DNA from: Bacteroides sp.
GTDB taxonomy: Bacteria > Bacteroidota > Bacteroidia > Bacteroidales > Muribaculaceae
Reading direction: 5' to 3'
DNA length: 64,000 nucleotides
Assembly (NCBI GenBank): GCA_023665145.1
Contig: JAMPEM010000001.1
Coordinates: forward strand, 9,450 to 73,449
Positions 16,360-25,679 of the stretch are shown piece by piece (position 1 is the stretch's first letter; each line of letters starts with the position of its first letter). A model generated the notes under the pieces. That model had not been told where the DNA came from and did not search any database. It was given only the letters and a program-made list of their open reading frames with translations. Made by a program: the position numbers and the translations under genes.

Positions 16360-16903
16360 AATATTTGATTTCACGTGTTTCAACATAAGAACTTTCTGAA
16401 TTTTTATCAGTATCAGAAGATTCTTTTGATTTCACAACATTTCTCGAAATCCAATTGCCATAATTGTCATACTGCTCATCAGAATAGATAAATGTAATAG
16501 TAACGTCATCTCTGATGAATTTGCGAACAGCAACTCTATCTCCGTCATACTCATACACGATAGTGACCGGCTTATCTGAAAATGATGAATTTATTTTAAT
16601 TTCGGAAGGGTGTTGATTTTCAGCATATTCAATTGATACGGACATACTGAGAGGCCCGGTTTGCATCTCCGACTTTAATGGATACCCTTTATCATCGTAT
16701 GTAAGGATGTCACGTTTGAATTTGCCCGTTTCTGTAAATTTTGTACTTCCAAACTTTTGAGATAATTTATCTTTACTCTTCATTTTAATTTGCTTGACAG
16801 GCCCTTTGACATTATACAGAACCCCCGCCTTATACTCCTGTGCGTATCCGGAATTAAAACAGAGTATGATTAATAATAACGTTAATGATACAATAGTTCT
16901 CAT
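16352..16903 (-). CDS. Secreted hypothetical protein, tandem paralogue 1
   Basis: A 183-residue exported protein. A signal peptide (MRTIVSLTLLLIILCFNSGYA) is followed by YKAGVLYNVKGPVKQIKM, YDDKGYPLKSE, YEYDGDRVAVRKF and YDNYGNWISR...YVETREIKYYE. It is clearly a paralogue of the next gene downstream and overlaps it. Both are likely periplasmic or surface proteins made from one mRNA. No family name is recognised. A good promoter lies 24 bases upstream. Confidence 0.72.
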   Translation of the reverse strand: MRTIVSLTLLLIILCFNSGYAQEYKAGVLYNVKGPVKQIKMKSKDKLSQKFGSTKFTETGKFKRDILTYDDKGYPLKSEMQTGPLSMSVSIEYAENQHPSEIKINSSFSDKPVTIVYEYDGDRVAVRKFIRDDVTITFIYSDEQYDNYGNWISRNVVKSKESSDTDKNSESSYVETREIKYYE

Positions 16904-16927
16904 ATAAAATGGCAGCTATTTTTTTTG

Positions 16928-16958
16928 CAAAAATAATAAATAAATATCAAATCAACAA
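16928..16958 (-). promoter_or_regulatory. Bacteroidetes promoter of the tandem secreted paralogues
   Basis: On the reverse strand: TTG (956-958 of this kilobase), a 20-base spacer, then TATTTTTG at 16928-16935. The ATG at 16903 follows after 24 bases. Confidence 0.65.
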
Positions 16959-17165
16959 CATACAGATGTATGCTTAATAACATATTTTATTTTATTGATT
17001 TTTTTTACAAATATATTGCATTAATTAAAAAATTTTATTAACTTGCACTCGATTAACATGAACACGGAATACTTCAATCTTAATTGTTCAGCAATCCGTC
17101 AACTCAAGTATCTGTTTTTTTGTAAGTTACAACCAAATATTATTTAACAAAAAAACAAAATCAAC

Positions 17166-18602
17166 ATGAAAAGAATCGGATTCACAATTTTGAGTCTGTT
17201 TGCTTTGCTCGGACTCAATGCTCAAGCGATTGATGTTACCTTAATAAGTAATACAAAAAATGAGAATAACGACACGAGGAATGATGATTTCTCAGTGGTA
17301 TTTCAACGTAATAACGATGAGACTTAAGTTGAGATAATAAATATTACGGGAACTGATTATATACCCTCTTTAAAGAGTAATATTATTCCCAGACTTGAGG
17401 CTGAAGACAAGGGGAGTACTTTGGTTCTATGGTATACATCCATCAAGGAATCGAATAGTTACAATTTTACCATTGATGATATCGCAAGAATTTGCATGAG
17501 AGACATCAAGTTTTCGCTGAAAGGTATAGACGATAACATAACTTCAGTAAAGTTTGTATATGACAAAGGGTTCTTTGAATTTAGCGGTTTGGTTTATCCT
17601 CCGGTAAAACTTTATCATGCAGGTGTAATACCTTCCAATGGAGAAATTGTAATCAATTCTAAAGAGAACGTAATTTCTCCTTTTATAGATAAGACAAAGG
17701 AATGGGTCGTGTATAATCCATCAGACAATTCAGGAAACAAGAGATTCTTCCGCATTCGTTTCGAAACTTATATGAATTATCAAACGTTGCCATATGCCAC
17801 AATGTATATGTGCGAAGGGAAGGTGTTTTCGAAGAAATATGCATTACCCATAGCAGAGACGTTAGCGTATGACGGTGCTACGCTGGAGTTTAACGATGTA
17901 GAAATTCCATCAGAATTTTGGGGTACGGGATTTGAACAGGAGACATTCAATCCATACCATTGGAATGAATTGAATCATTCTGCAACTCCATTTGTTTATG
18001 GTTTATATAATCGAAAAGAGAGCTTTGAATATTATGACTGATTGAAAGATGACATTTCAGAAGGGGTTGTTCTCAGTGAGATTCCGGAGATGGAAAACGG
18101 CAAATTACGTGCAAGATTTGCGGTAGCGGATAAAGGGTACAATGGTACTGAAAATCCGGAAGATTGGACTGCAGAATGGATTCAAGGGATAGGTGCAGTC
18201 GGAGAATCATACGCATCAAATCCTTTTATGCCTATGTATCGATTGCCGAAAGGTGTTACGCCTGCCTATCTATTGTATGTGCGTAATATTACAGACAACA
18301 GTATTATCTACGGAAATCCAACTCTTGATACGGAATTTGTAAATCTCAAGCTCGAACCGGAAGGGATAGAATCAGTAAAAAGTGATTCACCTTCAATTAT
18401 TTGGGATAACAACAATGAATACATTAGTGCAATCGGTGAAGGAGACATTAATCTGACTGCTTATAGTGTTGATGGAAAAGTTGTGGCAAAAGTTTCCGGT
18501 GAGGATATTGTTTCACTTTCAAAGGAGAATCTTCCGGAGGGGGTAATTATTTTGAAATCTGCAACAAAGAATTCCGTTTCTTCATTCAAGATTATTAAAT
18601 AA
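17166..18602 (+). pseudogene. Secreted protein with type IX-like sorting domain, interrupted by two in-frame stops
   Basis: One continuous frame of 479 codons with a signal peptide (MKRIGFTILSLFALLGLNAQ) and no frameshift, but with TAA at codon 54 (17325-17327) and TGA at codon 292 (18039-18041). The protein reads through sensibly on both sides of each stop. The C-terminal 75 residues (INLTAYSVDGKVV...LPEGVIILKS...SSFKIIK) match the short type A sorting domain of T9SS cargo. The middle is not recognised. Most likely a recently inactivated surface protein; recoding or assembly error is less likely. It was probably once secreted and attached at the cell surface. Confidence 0.75.
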
Positions 18603-18650
18603 TCCAAGTAGGGAGAATAATTTTTACAATTGGAATTAAATTTTTCTGAG

Positions 18651-18686
18651 AGGGTCGATGCGAGGCATGAAGCATCGATCCTTTTG
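18651..18686 (+). terminator. Terminator after the secreted-protein pseudogene
   Basis: GGGTCGATGC pairs with GCATCGATCC around a 10-base loop (18652-18682), followed by TTTT. It separates the pseudogene from the NDH-2 gene. Confidence 0.8.
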
Positions 18687-18747
18687 CATGAAAAAAATCG
18701 AACCATGCTTTATGACGTATTGTTAAAATATAAACACACTTTCAAGT

Positions 18748-20013
18748 ATGGAAACAATTGTAATAATCGGAGGTGGCTTCGCCGGGCTTAATCTTGCAAA
18801 ACATCTTGACAAGTCGAAATATCGCGTAAAAGTAATTGACCGAAATAATTTTCACTGCTTTCCGCCCCTTTTTTACCAGGTAGCTTCATCCGGACTTGAT
18901 CCATCAAATATATCCTTCCCCCTTAGGCGTGAATTTTTCAAGCTTAAAAACACTACTTATCATATGGGGCATGTCAAGAATATTGATTTGTCCTCCAAAC
19001 AGGTTACCACAAGCTATGAGACAATATCTTACGACAAACTTGTAATCGCTGCCGGCTCCACCAACAATTACTTTGGTATGGAGGAATTGGGACAGACTAC
19101 CTACGGGATTAAAACCGTAGCACAAGCATCCTATACACGAGATGAGATTCTTGACCGACTCGAGCGTGGGGCTTTATGTCAAGATAAGGAACGACGCCGA
19201 CAATTGCTCAGTTTCCTTGTAGTGGGTGGAGGCCCCTCCGGTGTCGAAATAGCCGGGGCGTTGGGAGAAATGAAGAAGGATGTACTTCCTCGCGAATATC
19301 CGGAACTTGATCCGGAGGATATGAGTATTGTGCTTGTGGAAGGCCAAAATAAACTGCTTGGCCCAATGTCGGCTAAAGCATCTGCTCGAGCTCTTGAAGA
19401 TTTGAAGAATCTGATGGTGGAAGTCAGACTTGGCTGTCAGATGAAGAAGTATGAGAACAAGATTGTAACGTTTGGAGACGGACATCAGGAATATTGGGAA
19501 ACGTTGATATGGACAGCCGGAGTGAAAGGTGAACCGATGCCCGGACTTCCACCGGAACTTATCGGACATGGCAATAGAATCCTTGTGGATGAATATAACA
19601 GAGTTCAGGGATATGAAGATTCTCTTTATGCTGTTGGCGACATTGCGTTAATGCAAACATCCGACTATCCGCACGGACATCCGCAAATGGCACAACCGGC
19701 GTTGCAGCAATCAAAGAATCTTGCACACAATCTGAATCTTGATAACTTCGATACCCCCTTCCACTATAATGACAAAGGTTCGATGGCTACCATAGGGAAA
19801 CATAAAGCTGTGGTGGATTTAAAGAAGACTTTCTTCAGCGGATGGATTGCATGGATGATGTGGATGTTTATTCATTTGATTTCGATATTGGGCATGCGCA
19901 ACAGGATTAATGTGATGCTCAATTGGATATGGAACTATTTAACCTACTCCACTTCATTGAGATTACTTTTCCGCCCTGCTAAATATCCATTGCGAAAGCA
20001 TTGGGGAGACTGA
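18748..20013 (+). CDS. ndh: Type II NADH:quinone oxidoreductase (NDH-2)
   Basis: A 421-residue single-subunit, non-proton-pumping FAD dehydrogenase on the cytoplasmic face of the membrane. The FAD-binding Rossmann is IIGGGFAGLNLAKHL (6-20), the NADH-binding Rossmann is VVGGGPSGVEIAGAL (about 157-171), and YAVGDIAL is the second FAD motif. The amphipathic or hydrophobic C-terminal part (WIAWMMWMFIHLISILGM) anchors it. It may help to regenerate NAD in a fumarate- or bd-respiring anaerobe. A hairpin precedes the gene, so it is probably transcribed alone. Confidence 0.9.
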   Translation: METIVIIGGGFAGLNLAKHLDKSKYRVKVIDRNNFHCFPPLFYQVASSGLDPSNISFPLRREFFKLKNTTYHMGHVKNIDLSSKQVTTSYETISYDKLVIAAGSTNNYFGMEELGQTTYGIKTVAQASYTRDEILDRLERGALCQDKERRRQLLSFLVVGGGPSGVEIAGALGEMKKDVLPREYPELDPEDMSIVLVEGQNKLLGPMSAKASARALEDLKNLMVEVRLGCQMKKYENKIVTFGDGHQEYWETLIWTAGVKGEPMPGLPPELIGHGNRILVDEYNRVQGYEDSLYAVGDIALMQTSDYPHGHPQMAQPALQQSKNLAHNLNLDNFDTPFHYNDKGSMATIGKHKAVVDLKKTFFSGWIAWMMWMFIHLISILGMRNRINVMLNWIWNYLTYSTSLRLLFRPAKYPLRKHWGD

Positions 20014-20046
20014 ATACAATCAGCGTATTAGTGTCCTGATGAGGAT

Positions 20047-20077
20047 TTTGCAATTCCACCGATTTTTATTACCTTTG
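20047..20077 (+). promoter_or_regulatory. Bacteroidetes promoter of the META-domain lipoprotein gene
   Basis: TTTG (20047-20050), a 19-base spacer, then TACCTTTG (20070-20077): a perfect consensus match. The leader to the ATG at 20132 is about 48 bases. Confidence 0.78.
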
Positions 20078-20131
20078 CAATCCGATTGTCAGACACGCAT
20101 TTCCGGATTTAACCCAAAATTATAAATAGAC

Positions 20132-21040
20132 ATGTATAAAAGACTAATATATTGTGCAGTTGCTTTTTTTGCGACTACAGTTATGCTTTCAAGTTGTTCT
20201 ATGCTTCAGGGCACATCCGGAGCATCAAAAACGTCAACAACCAAGACAAAGAAAAAAAAGAAAGGAGCAGTGCTTCCACTTGATCGCGAACAACTAATGA
20301 TTGACAAAACAGCCAAGACATATACGCCTGAGGAACTGGCAAAAGGTATTGTTAAAGGAGATTGGGCAATTGAGGAAGTCAACGGTAAGGTAGCAAAAGG
20401 AGAAAATGCTCCGTTCCTGAAATTTGTGGCGACGGAAAAACGAGTTTATGGCAACAATGGTTGCAATGTAATCAATGCCACTTATACATATAACCCTAAA
20501 GACTCAACGATGAGTTTTGCAAATTTGGCTTCTACGATGATGGATTGCTACGGCCTGGAAGGGACAGACCTTGCAATCAATCAAGCACTGACCAATACAG
20601 CTTACTATAGATGGCGGCTTGAAGGGTCGCAATATTACCTGTATTTTTTCGACAGCAAGCACAATGAACTTATGCAGCTTATGCATCAGAATTTCGATTT
20701 TCTGAACGGAACTTGGCAAGTTCTGGCCATTGAGGAAGAGACCATAGACAATCCTGACATGAAGATTGTTATCGACGTTGAAGAAGGTTATGTGCATGGT
20801 AATACAGGATGCAACATCCTTAATGGCAAACTGGAAATCGATATGGATTCACCCAATAGCATCTCATTCTCCTCAATAGGATTGACAAGAATGGCTTGTC
20901 CGGGTGATAACATGGAAACACCATTTATTGTAGCACTTGAAGGAGCTTCGTATGCACGACCAATCAGCCCGGAGAAGGTGCTGCTTCTTGATGATCAGCA
21001 CAGAGTGGTGCTTGAGCTTGCCCGCACCTCCGACAAGTGA
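20132..21040 (+). CDS. Lipoprotein with two META (HslJ-like) domains
   Basis: A 302-residue lipoprotein. A lipobox LSSC gives acylated Cys22. A Lys-rich linker (KTKKKKKG) is followed by two META domains: the first (about 75-190) has FVATEKRVYGNNGCNVINATY, the second (about 193-298) has GYVHGNTGCNILNGKLEI and RMACPGDNMETPF. GNxGCN is the META hallmark, and both copies have it. HslJ-type proteins are linked to stress and aspartic-type envelope functions; the exact role is unknown. It has its own consensus promoter and is likely anchored in the outer or inner membrane. Confidence 0.85.
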   Translation: MYKRLIYCAVAFFATTVMLSSCSMLQGTSGASKTSTTKTKKKKKGAVLPLDREQLMIDKTAKTYTPEELAKGIVKGDWAIEEVNGKVAKGENAPFLKFVATEKRVYGNNGCNVINATYTYNPKDSTMSFANLASTMMDCYGLEGTDLAINQALTNTAYYRWRLEGSQYYLYFFDSKHNELMQLMHQNFDFLNGTWQVLAIEEETIDNPDMKIVIDVEEGYVHGNTGCNILNGKLEIDMDSPNSISFSSIGLTRMACPGDNMETPFIVALEGASYARPISPEKVLLLDDQHRVVLELARTSDK

Positions 21041-21064
21041 CCCCGAAAAGAGATGACGATACAC

Positions 21065-21090
21065 AGCTTACGCAATAATTATCGTAAGCT
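21065..21090. terminator. Hairpin between the META lipoprotein and TonB receptor genes
   Basis: AGCTTACG and CGTAAGCT form a perfect 8-bp stem around a 10-base AT loop. A weak T-containing tail follows. It ends 14 bases before the TonB receptor ATG, so it may be a terminator or a 5' leader hairpin of the receptor mRNA. Confidence 0.5.
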
Positions 21091-21104
21091 TGCGTTTCTA
21101 ATAT

Positions 21105-23510
21105 ATGCACTTAAGGTTATACTTTTTATTTGGTCTGCTCACAATAGTCAGTGTCTTCACACAGGCTGAAAATGTGCGAATACACGGGAAAGTGAGTGAT
21201 CAAGAGAATAAGCCTATAGAGTTTGCCACGGTAAGAATCGAAGGCACCGCTATAGGCACCAATACTGACCTCAAGGGTGATTATTCTTTGACTGTAGCAC
21301 AACGCGATACACTTGAGGTAGTGGTAAGCTGCATCGGATATAAGAATGTAAAGCGCAGATTTATTGATCCCAAAGGAGAGATTACCCTGAATGTGAAGCT
21401 ATATGAAGACGAGAAGGTGCTATCCGAAGTGGAAGTAATTGGGACTCGTCGTAAAGTGACCGGTATGCAAGACATTAGCACAGAGTCACTGAAGCTCTCA
21501 CCTGATGTATCGGGTGGGTCGGTAGAATCTTTATTGGCTACTCAGGCAGGTGTAAACTCATCAAATGAGATGTCCTCACAATATTCTGTTCGAGGCGGTT
21601 CATTCGATGAAAATTCGGTAATGATTAATGGGACAGAGATTTACCGTCCGCAATTATTGAGATCCGGCCAGCAGGAGGGACTGAGTATCGTAAATCCCGA
21701 TATGGTCGGTAATCTTCGATTCTCTACCGGAGGATTTCCGGCTCGTTACGATGACAAGATGTCGTCAGTTCTTGATATCACATATAGAGAGCCGGAAGCT
21801 ATAGAGGGAGGTGTGTCGCTATCTCTTATGGGAGGTTCCATTTCGTTTGGTCAAAACTCCGGAAAGTTTTCACAACTGCATGGTGTGCGTCTCAAAAAGA
21901 ATAATTCATTGCTTTCCGGACTTGAAGAACGTGGGGAGTATGACCCGTTATTTTTTGACTATCAAACAAATTTAACCTTGAAGCCTACCAATAAATTGTC
22001 ATTCAATTTCCTTGGTAACATTTCGCTTAATCATTTCAATTTCAAACCGTCCGACAGAGAAACATCCTTCGGAACATCTGAAAATGTAAAGCAGTTTAAG
22101 GTATATTTTGATGGTGAGGAGCGAGATAAATTCCAGACCTATTTGGGAGCATTGTCAATGTCATATAGATTTAATAATGCCCATACAATCAATCTGGGTG
22201 TATCCGGATTTGTAACAGATGAATTTGTATCTTACGATATTTCCGGAGAATATTGGCTGAATCAAGCGGGCACCGGAGGTGACAACGCAATCGGAGGTGA
22301 GCTTGGAGTGGGTAAATATATGGAACACTCACGCAACAGGCTTAAGGCTTCTGTGATAGAGGGCTTTATCAAAGGTAATTCAAGAGCGGGGATAAATAAT
22401 TTTGCTTATGGAGTAACGCTGCGTCACGAAGTGTTTAGAGATCGCACCAAAGAATGGGAATGGCGAGACTCCGCAGGATTTTCATTGCCCACATCTCCCG
22501 ATGCCGTTCATCTGATTTACAATCTTTCATCTTCACAGGATATTACGACAAATCGACTCGCAGCCTATCTTGAGGATTCCTTCTTTTGGGATACGGATGC
22601 CATGTCAGTAGCGCTCAATGTAGGAGTTCGCGGTTCATATTGGAATTTCAACAAAGAATTTTTATTCTCTCCACGAGCTAATCTTTCCTTGATACCATCT
22701 TCTAATAAAAATTGGAATTTCCGTTTTGCTACAGGATTGTATTATCAATCCCCTTTCTATAAAGAATATAGACAAGCAGTACAAGATGACCGAGGGAATG
22801 GAGTGGTTGTGCTTAACAGGGATATAAAATCTCCCCGTGCACTTCAATTTATTCTCGGAGCAGATTATACGTTTAGAGCATTCAACAGGCCGTTTAAACT
22901 CACCGGAGAGGCATACTATAAAAATCTGACGGATCTGATCAGCTACGAATATGACAATCTTAAGGTAAGCTATTCCGGAGTCAACGATGGGAAAGGGTAC
23001 GCAATGGGGCTTGATTTTAAGTTGTTCGGGCAATTTGTAGAGGGAAGTGACTCATGGATTTCTTTCTCGCTGATGAAAACACAACAGACTCTTAACGGGG
23101 CAAAAGTACCATTACCTTCCGACCAGAGATACAGCATTGGAATATTCTTTACCGACTATTTCCCTAAATTTCCAAAGCTGAAATTCTCATTGCGAGGCAT
23201 CCTCTCAGACGGACTTACTATGGTGGCCCCGCGTGTTTCAAGAGATGTGGCATGGTTTCGCGCTCCGGCTTATAAACGAGTGGATATCGGTTTGAGCTAT
23301 CAATTTATCGGCACACCGGGCGAAGAGCCACACACGGGATTCTGGGGGAATTTTAAAAGCATAGTGCTTGGCATAGACTGCTTCAATCTGCTTGATATCA
23401 GCAATGTAAGCGGATATTACTGGGTGACTGATGTCAATGGTATCCAATATGCAGTTCCGAATTATCTCACACGCAGACAATTGAATGTGCGACTTGCCTT
23501 CGAATTCTGA
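21105..23510 (+). CDS. TonB-dependent outer-membrane receptor
   Basis: An 801-residue receptor. A signal peptide (1-21) is followed by a carboxypeptidase-regulatory-like beta domain (about 24-108: IHGKVSDQENKPIEFATVRI...TDLKGDYSLTV), a plug domain (about 125-240: SVRGGSFDENSVMINGTEIY), and a 22-strand barrel ending in the terminal Phe of RRQLNVRLAFEF. It has no SusD partner, so it is more likely a metal-chelate or small-ligand receptor than a glycan importer. The ligand cannot be named from the sequence. Confidence 0.92.
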   Translation: MHLRLYFLFGLLTIVSVFTQAENVRIHGKVSDQENKPIEFATVRIEGTAIGTNTDLKGDYSLTVAQRDTLEVVVSCIGYKNVKRRFIDPKGEITLNVKLYEDEKVLSEVEVIGTRRKVTGMQDISTESLKLSPDVSGGSVESLLATQAGVNSSNEMSSQYSVRGGSFDENSVMINGTEIYRPQLLRSGQQEGLSIVNPDMVGNLRFSTGGFPARYDDKMSSVLDITYREPEAIEGGVSLSLMGGSISFGQNSGKFSQLHGVRLKKNNSLLSGLEERGEYDPLFFDYQTNLTLKPTNKLSFNFLGNISLNHFNFKPSDRETSFGTSENVKQFKVYFDGEERDKFQTYLGALSMSYRFNNAHTINLGVSGFVTDEFVSYDISGEYWLNQAGTGGDNAIGGELGVGKYMEHSRNRLKASVIEGFIKGNSRAGINNFAYGVTLRHEVFRDRTKEWEWRDSAGFSLPTSPDAVHLIYNLSSSQDITTNRLAAYLEDSFFWDTDAMSVALNVGVRGSYWNFNKEFLFSPRANLSLIPSSNKNWNFRFATGLYYQSPFYKEYRQAVQDDRGNGVVVLNRDIKSPRALQFILGADYTFRAFNRPFKLTGEAYYKNLTDLISYEYDNLKVSYSGVNDGKGYAMGLDFKLFGQFVEGSDSWISFSLMKTQQTLNGAKVPLPSDQRYSIGIFFTDYFPKFPKLKFSLRGILSDGLTMVAPRVSRDVAWFRAPAYKRVDIGLSYQFIGTPGEEPHTGFWGNFKSIVLGIDCFNLLDISNVSGYYWVTDVNGIQYAVPNYLTRRQLNVRLAFEF

Positions 23511-23563
23511 AAAGATGTAAGATATTAATGAGGTGACGTTGGCGTATATTCGGAAATTTTTTG

Positions 23564-23571
23564 TAATTTTG
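23564..23571 (+). promoter_or_regulatory. Probable -7 promoter box of the GT2-pyrC-GT4 operon
   Basis: TAATTTTG matches the TAnnTTTG consensus. A TTG at 23539 is 22 bases upstream, slightly longer than ideal. The ATG of the GT2 gene is 44 bases downstream. Confidence 0.5.
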
Positions 23572-23615
23572 TTGTCACAAATCTTGAAATTACGCAGACA
23601 GATTGCTTACAAATT

Positions 23616-24350
23616 ATGAGTGACGTACTTGTTACAATCCCCACCTACAATGAAATAGAGAATGTAGCCAGGATGCTTGACACCGTCATGGCACTTCCCG
23701 ATGGTTTTGATGTGCTCGTAATCGATGACGGATCTCCGGATGGGACAGCCGCAGTGGTAAAAGACAAGGCTAAAGAATATCCCGGAAGGATTCATCTTAT
23801 AGAACGGAGCGGCAAACTTGGTCTTGGCACGGCTTATATCGCCGGGTTCAAGTGGATGCTCGAACGTAAATACCAATACTTCATTGAGATGGATTGTGAT
23901 TTTAGTCATAATCCCAACGACCTTACAAAGCTCTATCATGCATGTAAAGATGAAAATGCGGATGTAGCGGTAGGTTCAAGATATGTCTCAGGAGTCAATG
24001 TTGTCAATTGGCCCATCGGCAGGGTGCTTATGTCTTATTATGCATCTGCTTATGTAAGACTTGTGACCGGGATGCCTCTTCGTGACAGCACAGCGGGGTT
24101 TGTGTGCTATTCTCGCAAAGTGCTTGAGACAATCCGTCTCGACAAAATAGAATTTAAAGGGTATGCATTCCAGATAGAGATGAAATTCAAGGCGTTCCGT
24201 CATGGTTTCAAAATTGTTGAGGTACCCATTGTCTTTATTAACCGCGTCCTCGGCACTAGCAAAATGAACGGAAGTATATTCGGTGAAGCGGTGTTTGGAG
24301 TCATTAAATTGCGTCTAAAAAGTATCTTTCAAAAGAAAAATTTTGGTTAG
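23616..24350 (+). CDS. Polyprenol-phosphate mannosyltransferase-like GT2
   Basis: A 244-residue family 2 glycosyltransferase of the dolichyl-phosphate-mannose synthase type, without membrane helices. VTIPTYNEIENV opens the fold, VIDDGSPDGTAAVV holds the first Asp pair, FIEMDCDFSHNPNDL has the metal-binding DxD, and DSTAGFVCYSRKVLE is the acceptor loop. It probably charges undecaprenyl phosphate with mannose or a related sugar for protein O-glycosylation or surface glycans. Its stop is 4 bases before pyrC, so it is the first gene of a three-gene operon. Confidence 0.88.
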   Translation: MSDVLVTIPTYNEIENVARMLDTVMALPDGFDVLVIDDGSPDGTAAVVKDKAKEYPGRIHLIERSGKLGLGTAYIAGFKWMLERKYQYFIEMDCDFSHNPNDLTKLYHACKDENADVAVGSRYVSGVNVVNWPIGRVLMSYYASAYVRLVTGMPLRDSTAGFVCYSRKVLETIRLDKIEFKGYAFQIEMKFKAFRHGFKIVEVPIVFINRVLGTSKMNGSIFGEAVFGVIKLRLKSIFQKKNFG

Positions 24351-24354
24351 AAAT

Positions 24355-25677
24355 ATGCCACGAACTATTATCTATAATGCGAGAATAGTTGACGATGGCA
24401 AGGATTTCCACGGATATATAATTGTCAACGGTGAATTTATAGAAAAGATTGGCGAGGGATTACCTGATGCAGCAACGGTTAATCAGTGTGAAGAAAAATA
24501 TGATGTAAACAAATCCATCGTTATTCCCGGGGTGATTGATGTGCATGTTCATTTCAGAGAACCGGGACTCACTCATAAAGCTGATATCGAATCGGAAAGC
24601 CGTGCGGCCCTTATCGGAGGAGTGACATCCGTTCTCGAAATGCCCAATACCAACCCCCGGACTACTACTTTACAAGCTTTAAAGGACAAACAGAGAATTG
24701 CTGCAGAGAAATCCTGCGTCAATATGGCATTCTATATTGGGGCAACAAATTCAAACAACGATGAACTTCTGTTGTGCGATTATTCTCAAGTACCCGGCAT
24801 CAAAGTCTTTATGGGAAGCTCTACGGGTAATATGCTTGTAGATAATAAAAAACAGCTCGACAATATTTTTTCTCTTGGCAAGCTTATAGCTGTCCATTGT
24901 GAAGATGAGGCTATAATAGCAAGCAACATATCAACTGCAAAAAGAATATATGGTAATGATGTGCCAATCGAACTCCATCCCGAAATACGGAGCAGCGAAG
25001 CCTGTGTAAAATCCACAAAATTCGCTCTTGAGCTTGCTCAACGACATGGCACAAAATTACATCTATGTCATATCTCCACTGCCCGAGAAGTTGACATTTT
25101 ACCAAAGAATGATAATATCACCGCTGAAGCCTGTGTGGCTCATCTTTGGTTTGCTGATAATGATTACAAACGGCTGGGAGCTCACATTAAATGTAATCCG
25201 GCAGTTAAATCTTCTGCCGATAGAGATGCACTTCGAGAGGGGATTAGAAAAGGGATTATCAAGATAGTATCCACCGACCATGCTCCCCATTTGGAGAATG
25301 AGAAATGCGGTGGCGCTTTAAAGGCCGTTTCCGGTATGCCTATGGTGCAATTCTCCCTTCCGGTTATGATGAAAATGGCACATGATGGAATCTTTGACAT
25401 CCCAACTGTTGTCTCCGTAATGGCCAATAATCCCGCTAAAATTTTCAGAATAGAGAAGAGAGGTTATCTTCGTCCGGGGTATTTTGCAGATATTACCATT
25501 CTGGAAGAGAAACAATTTGTGATTGCAAAAGAAATTATAGCAAGCAAGTGTGGCTGGTCTCCACTTGAAGGGGAAACTATGCCGATTAGAGTTGGGAAAG
25601 TTTTTGTGAATGGTGCGCTTGCATACAATGATGGTAAGATTCTTCCTCATCCCAAACACCGACTTACGTTTTCTTAG
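24355..25677 (+). CDS. pyrC: Dihydroorotase
   Basis: A 440-residue amidohydrolase of the pyrimidine pathway (carbamoyl-aspartate to dihydroorotate). Metal ligands His64 and His66 are in DVHVHFREPG, a carboxylated-Lys candidate is in GIKVFMGSS, LCHISTAREV holds another His, and STDHAPH the catalytic Asp. It is the class I type of Bacteroidetes. I chose the ATG at 24355 over an upstream TTG at 24343, because the latter overlaps the previous gene and adds four residues. It ends 2 bases before the GT4 gene. Confidence 0.93.
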   Translation: MPRTIIYNARIVDDGKDFHGYIIVNGEFIEKIGEGLPDAATVNQCEEKYDVNKSIVIPGVIDVHVHFREPGLTHKADIESESRAALIGGVTSVLEMPNTNPRTTTLQALKDKQRIAAEKSCVNMAFYIGATNSNNDELLLCDYSQVPGIKVFMGSSTGNMLVDNKKQLDNIFSLGKLIAVHCEDEAIIASNISTAKRIYGNDVPIELHPEIRSSEACVKSTKFALELAQRHGTKLHLCHISTAREVDILPKNDNITAEACVAHLWFADNDYKRLGAHIKCNPAVKSSADRDALREGIRKGIIKIVSTDHAPHLENEKCGGALKAVSGMPMVQFSLPVMMKMAHDGIFDIPTVVSVMANNPAKIFRIEKRGYLRPGYFADITILEEKQFVIAKEIIASKCGWSPLEGETMPIRVGKVFVNGALAYNDGKILPHPKHRLTFS

Positions 25678-25679
25678 AG

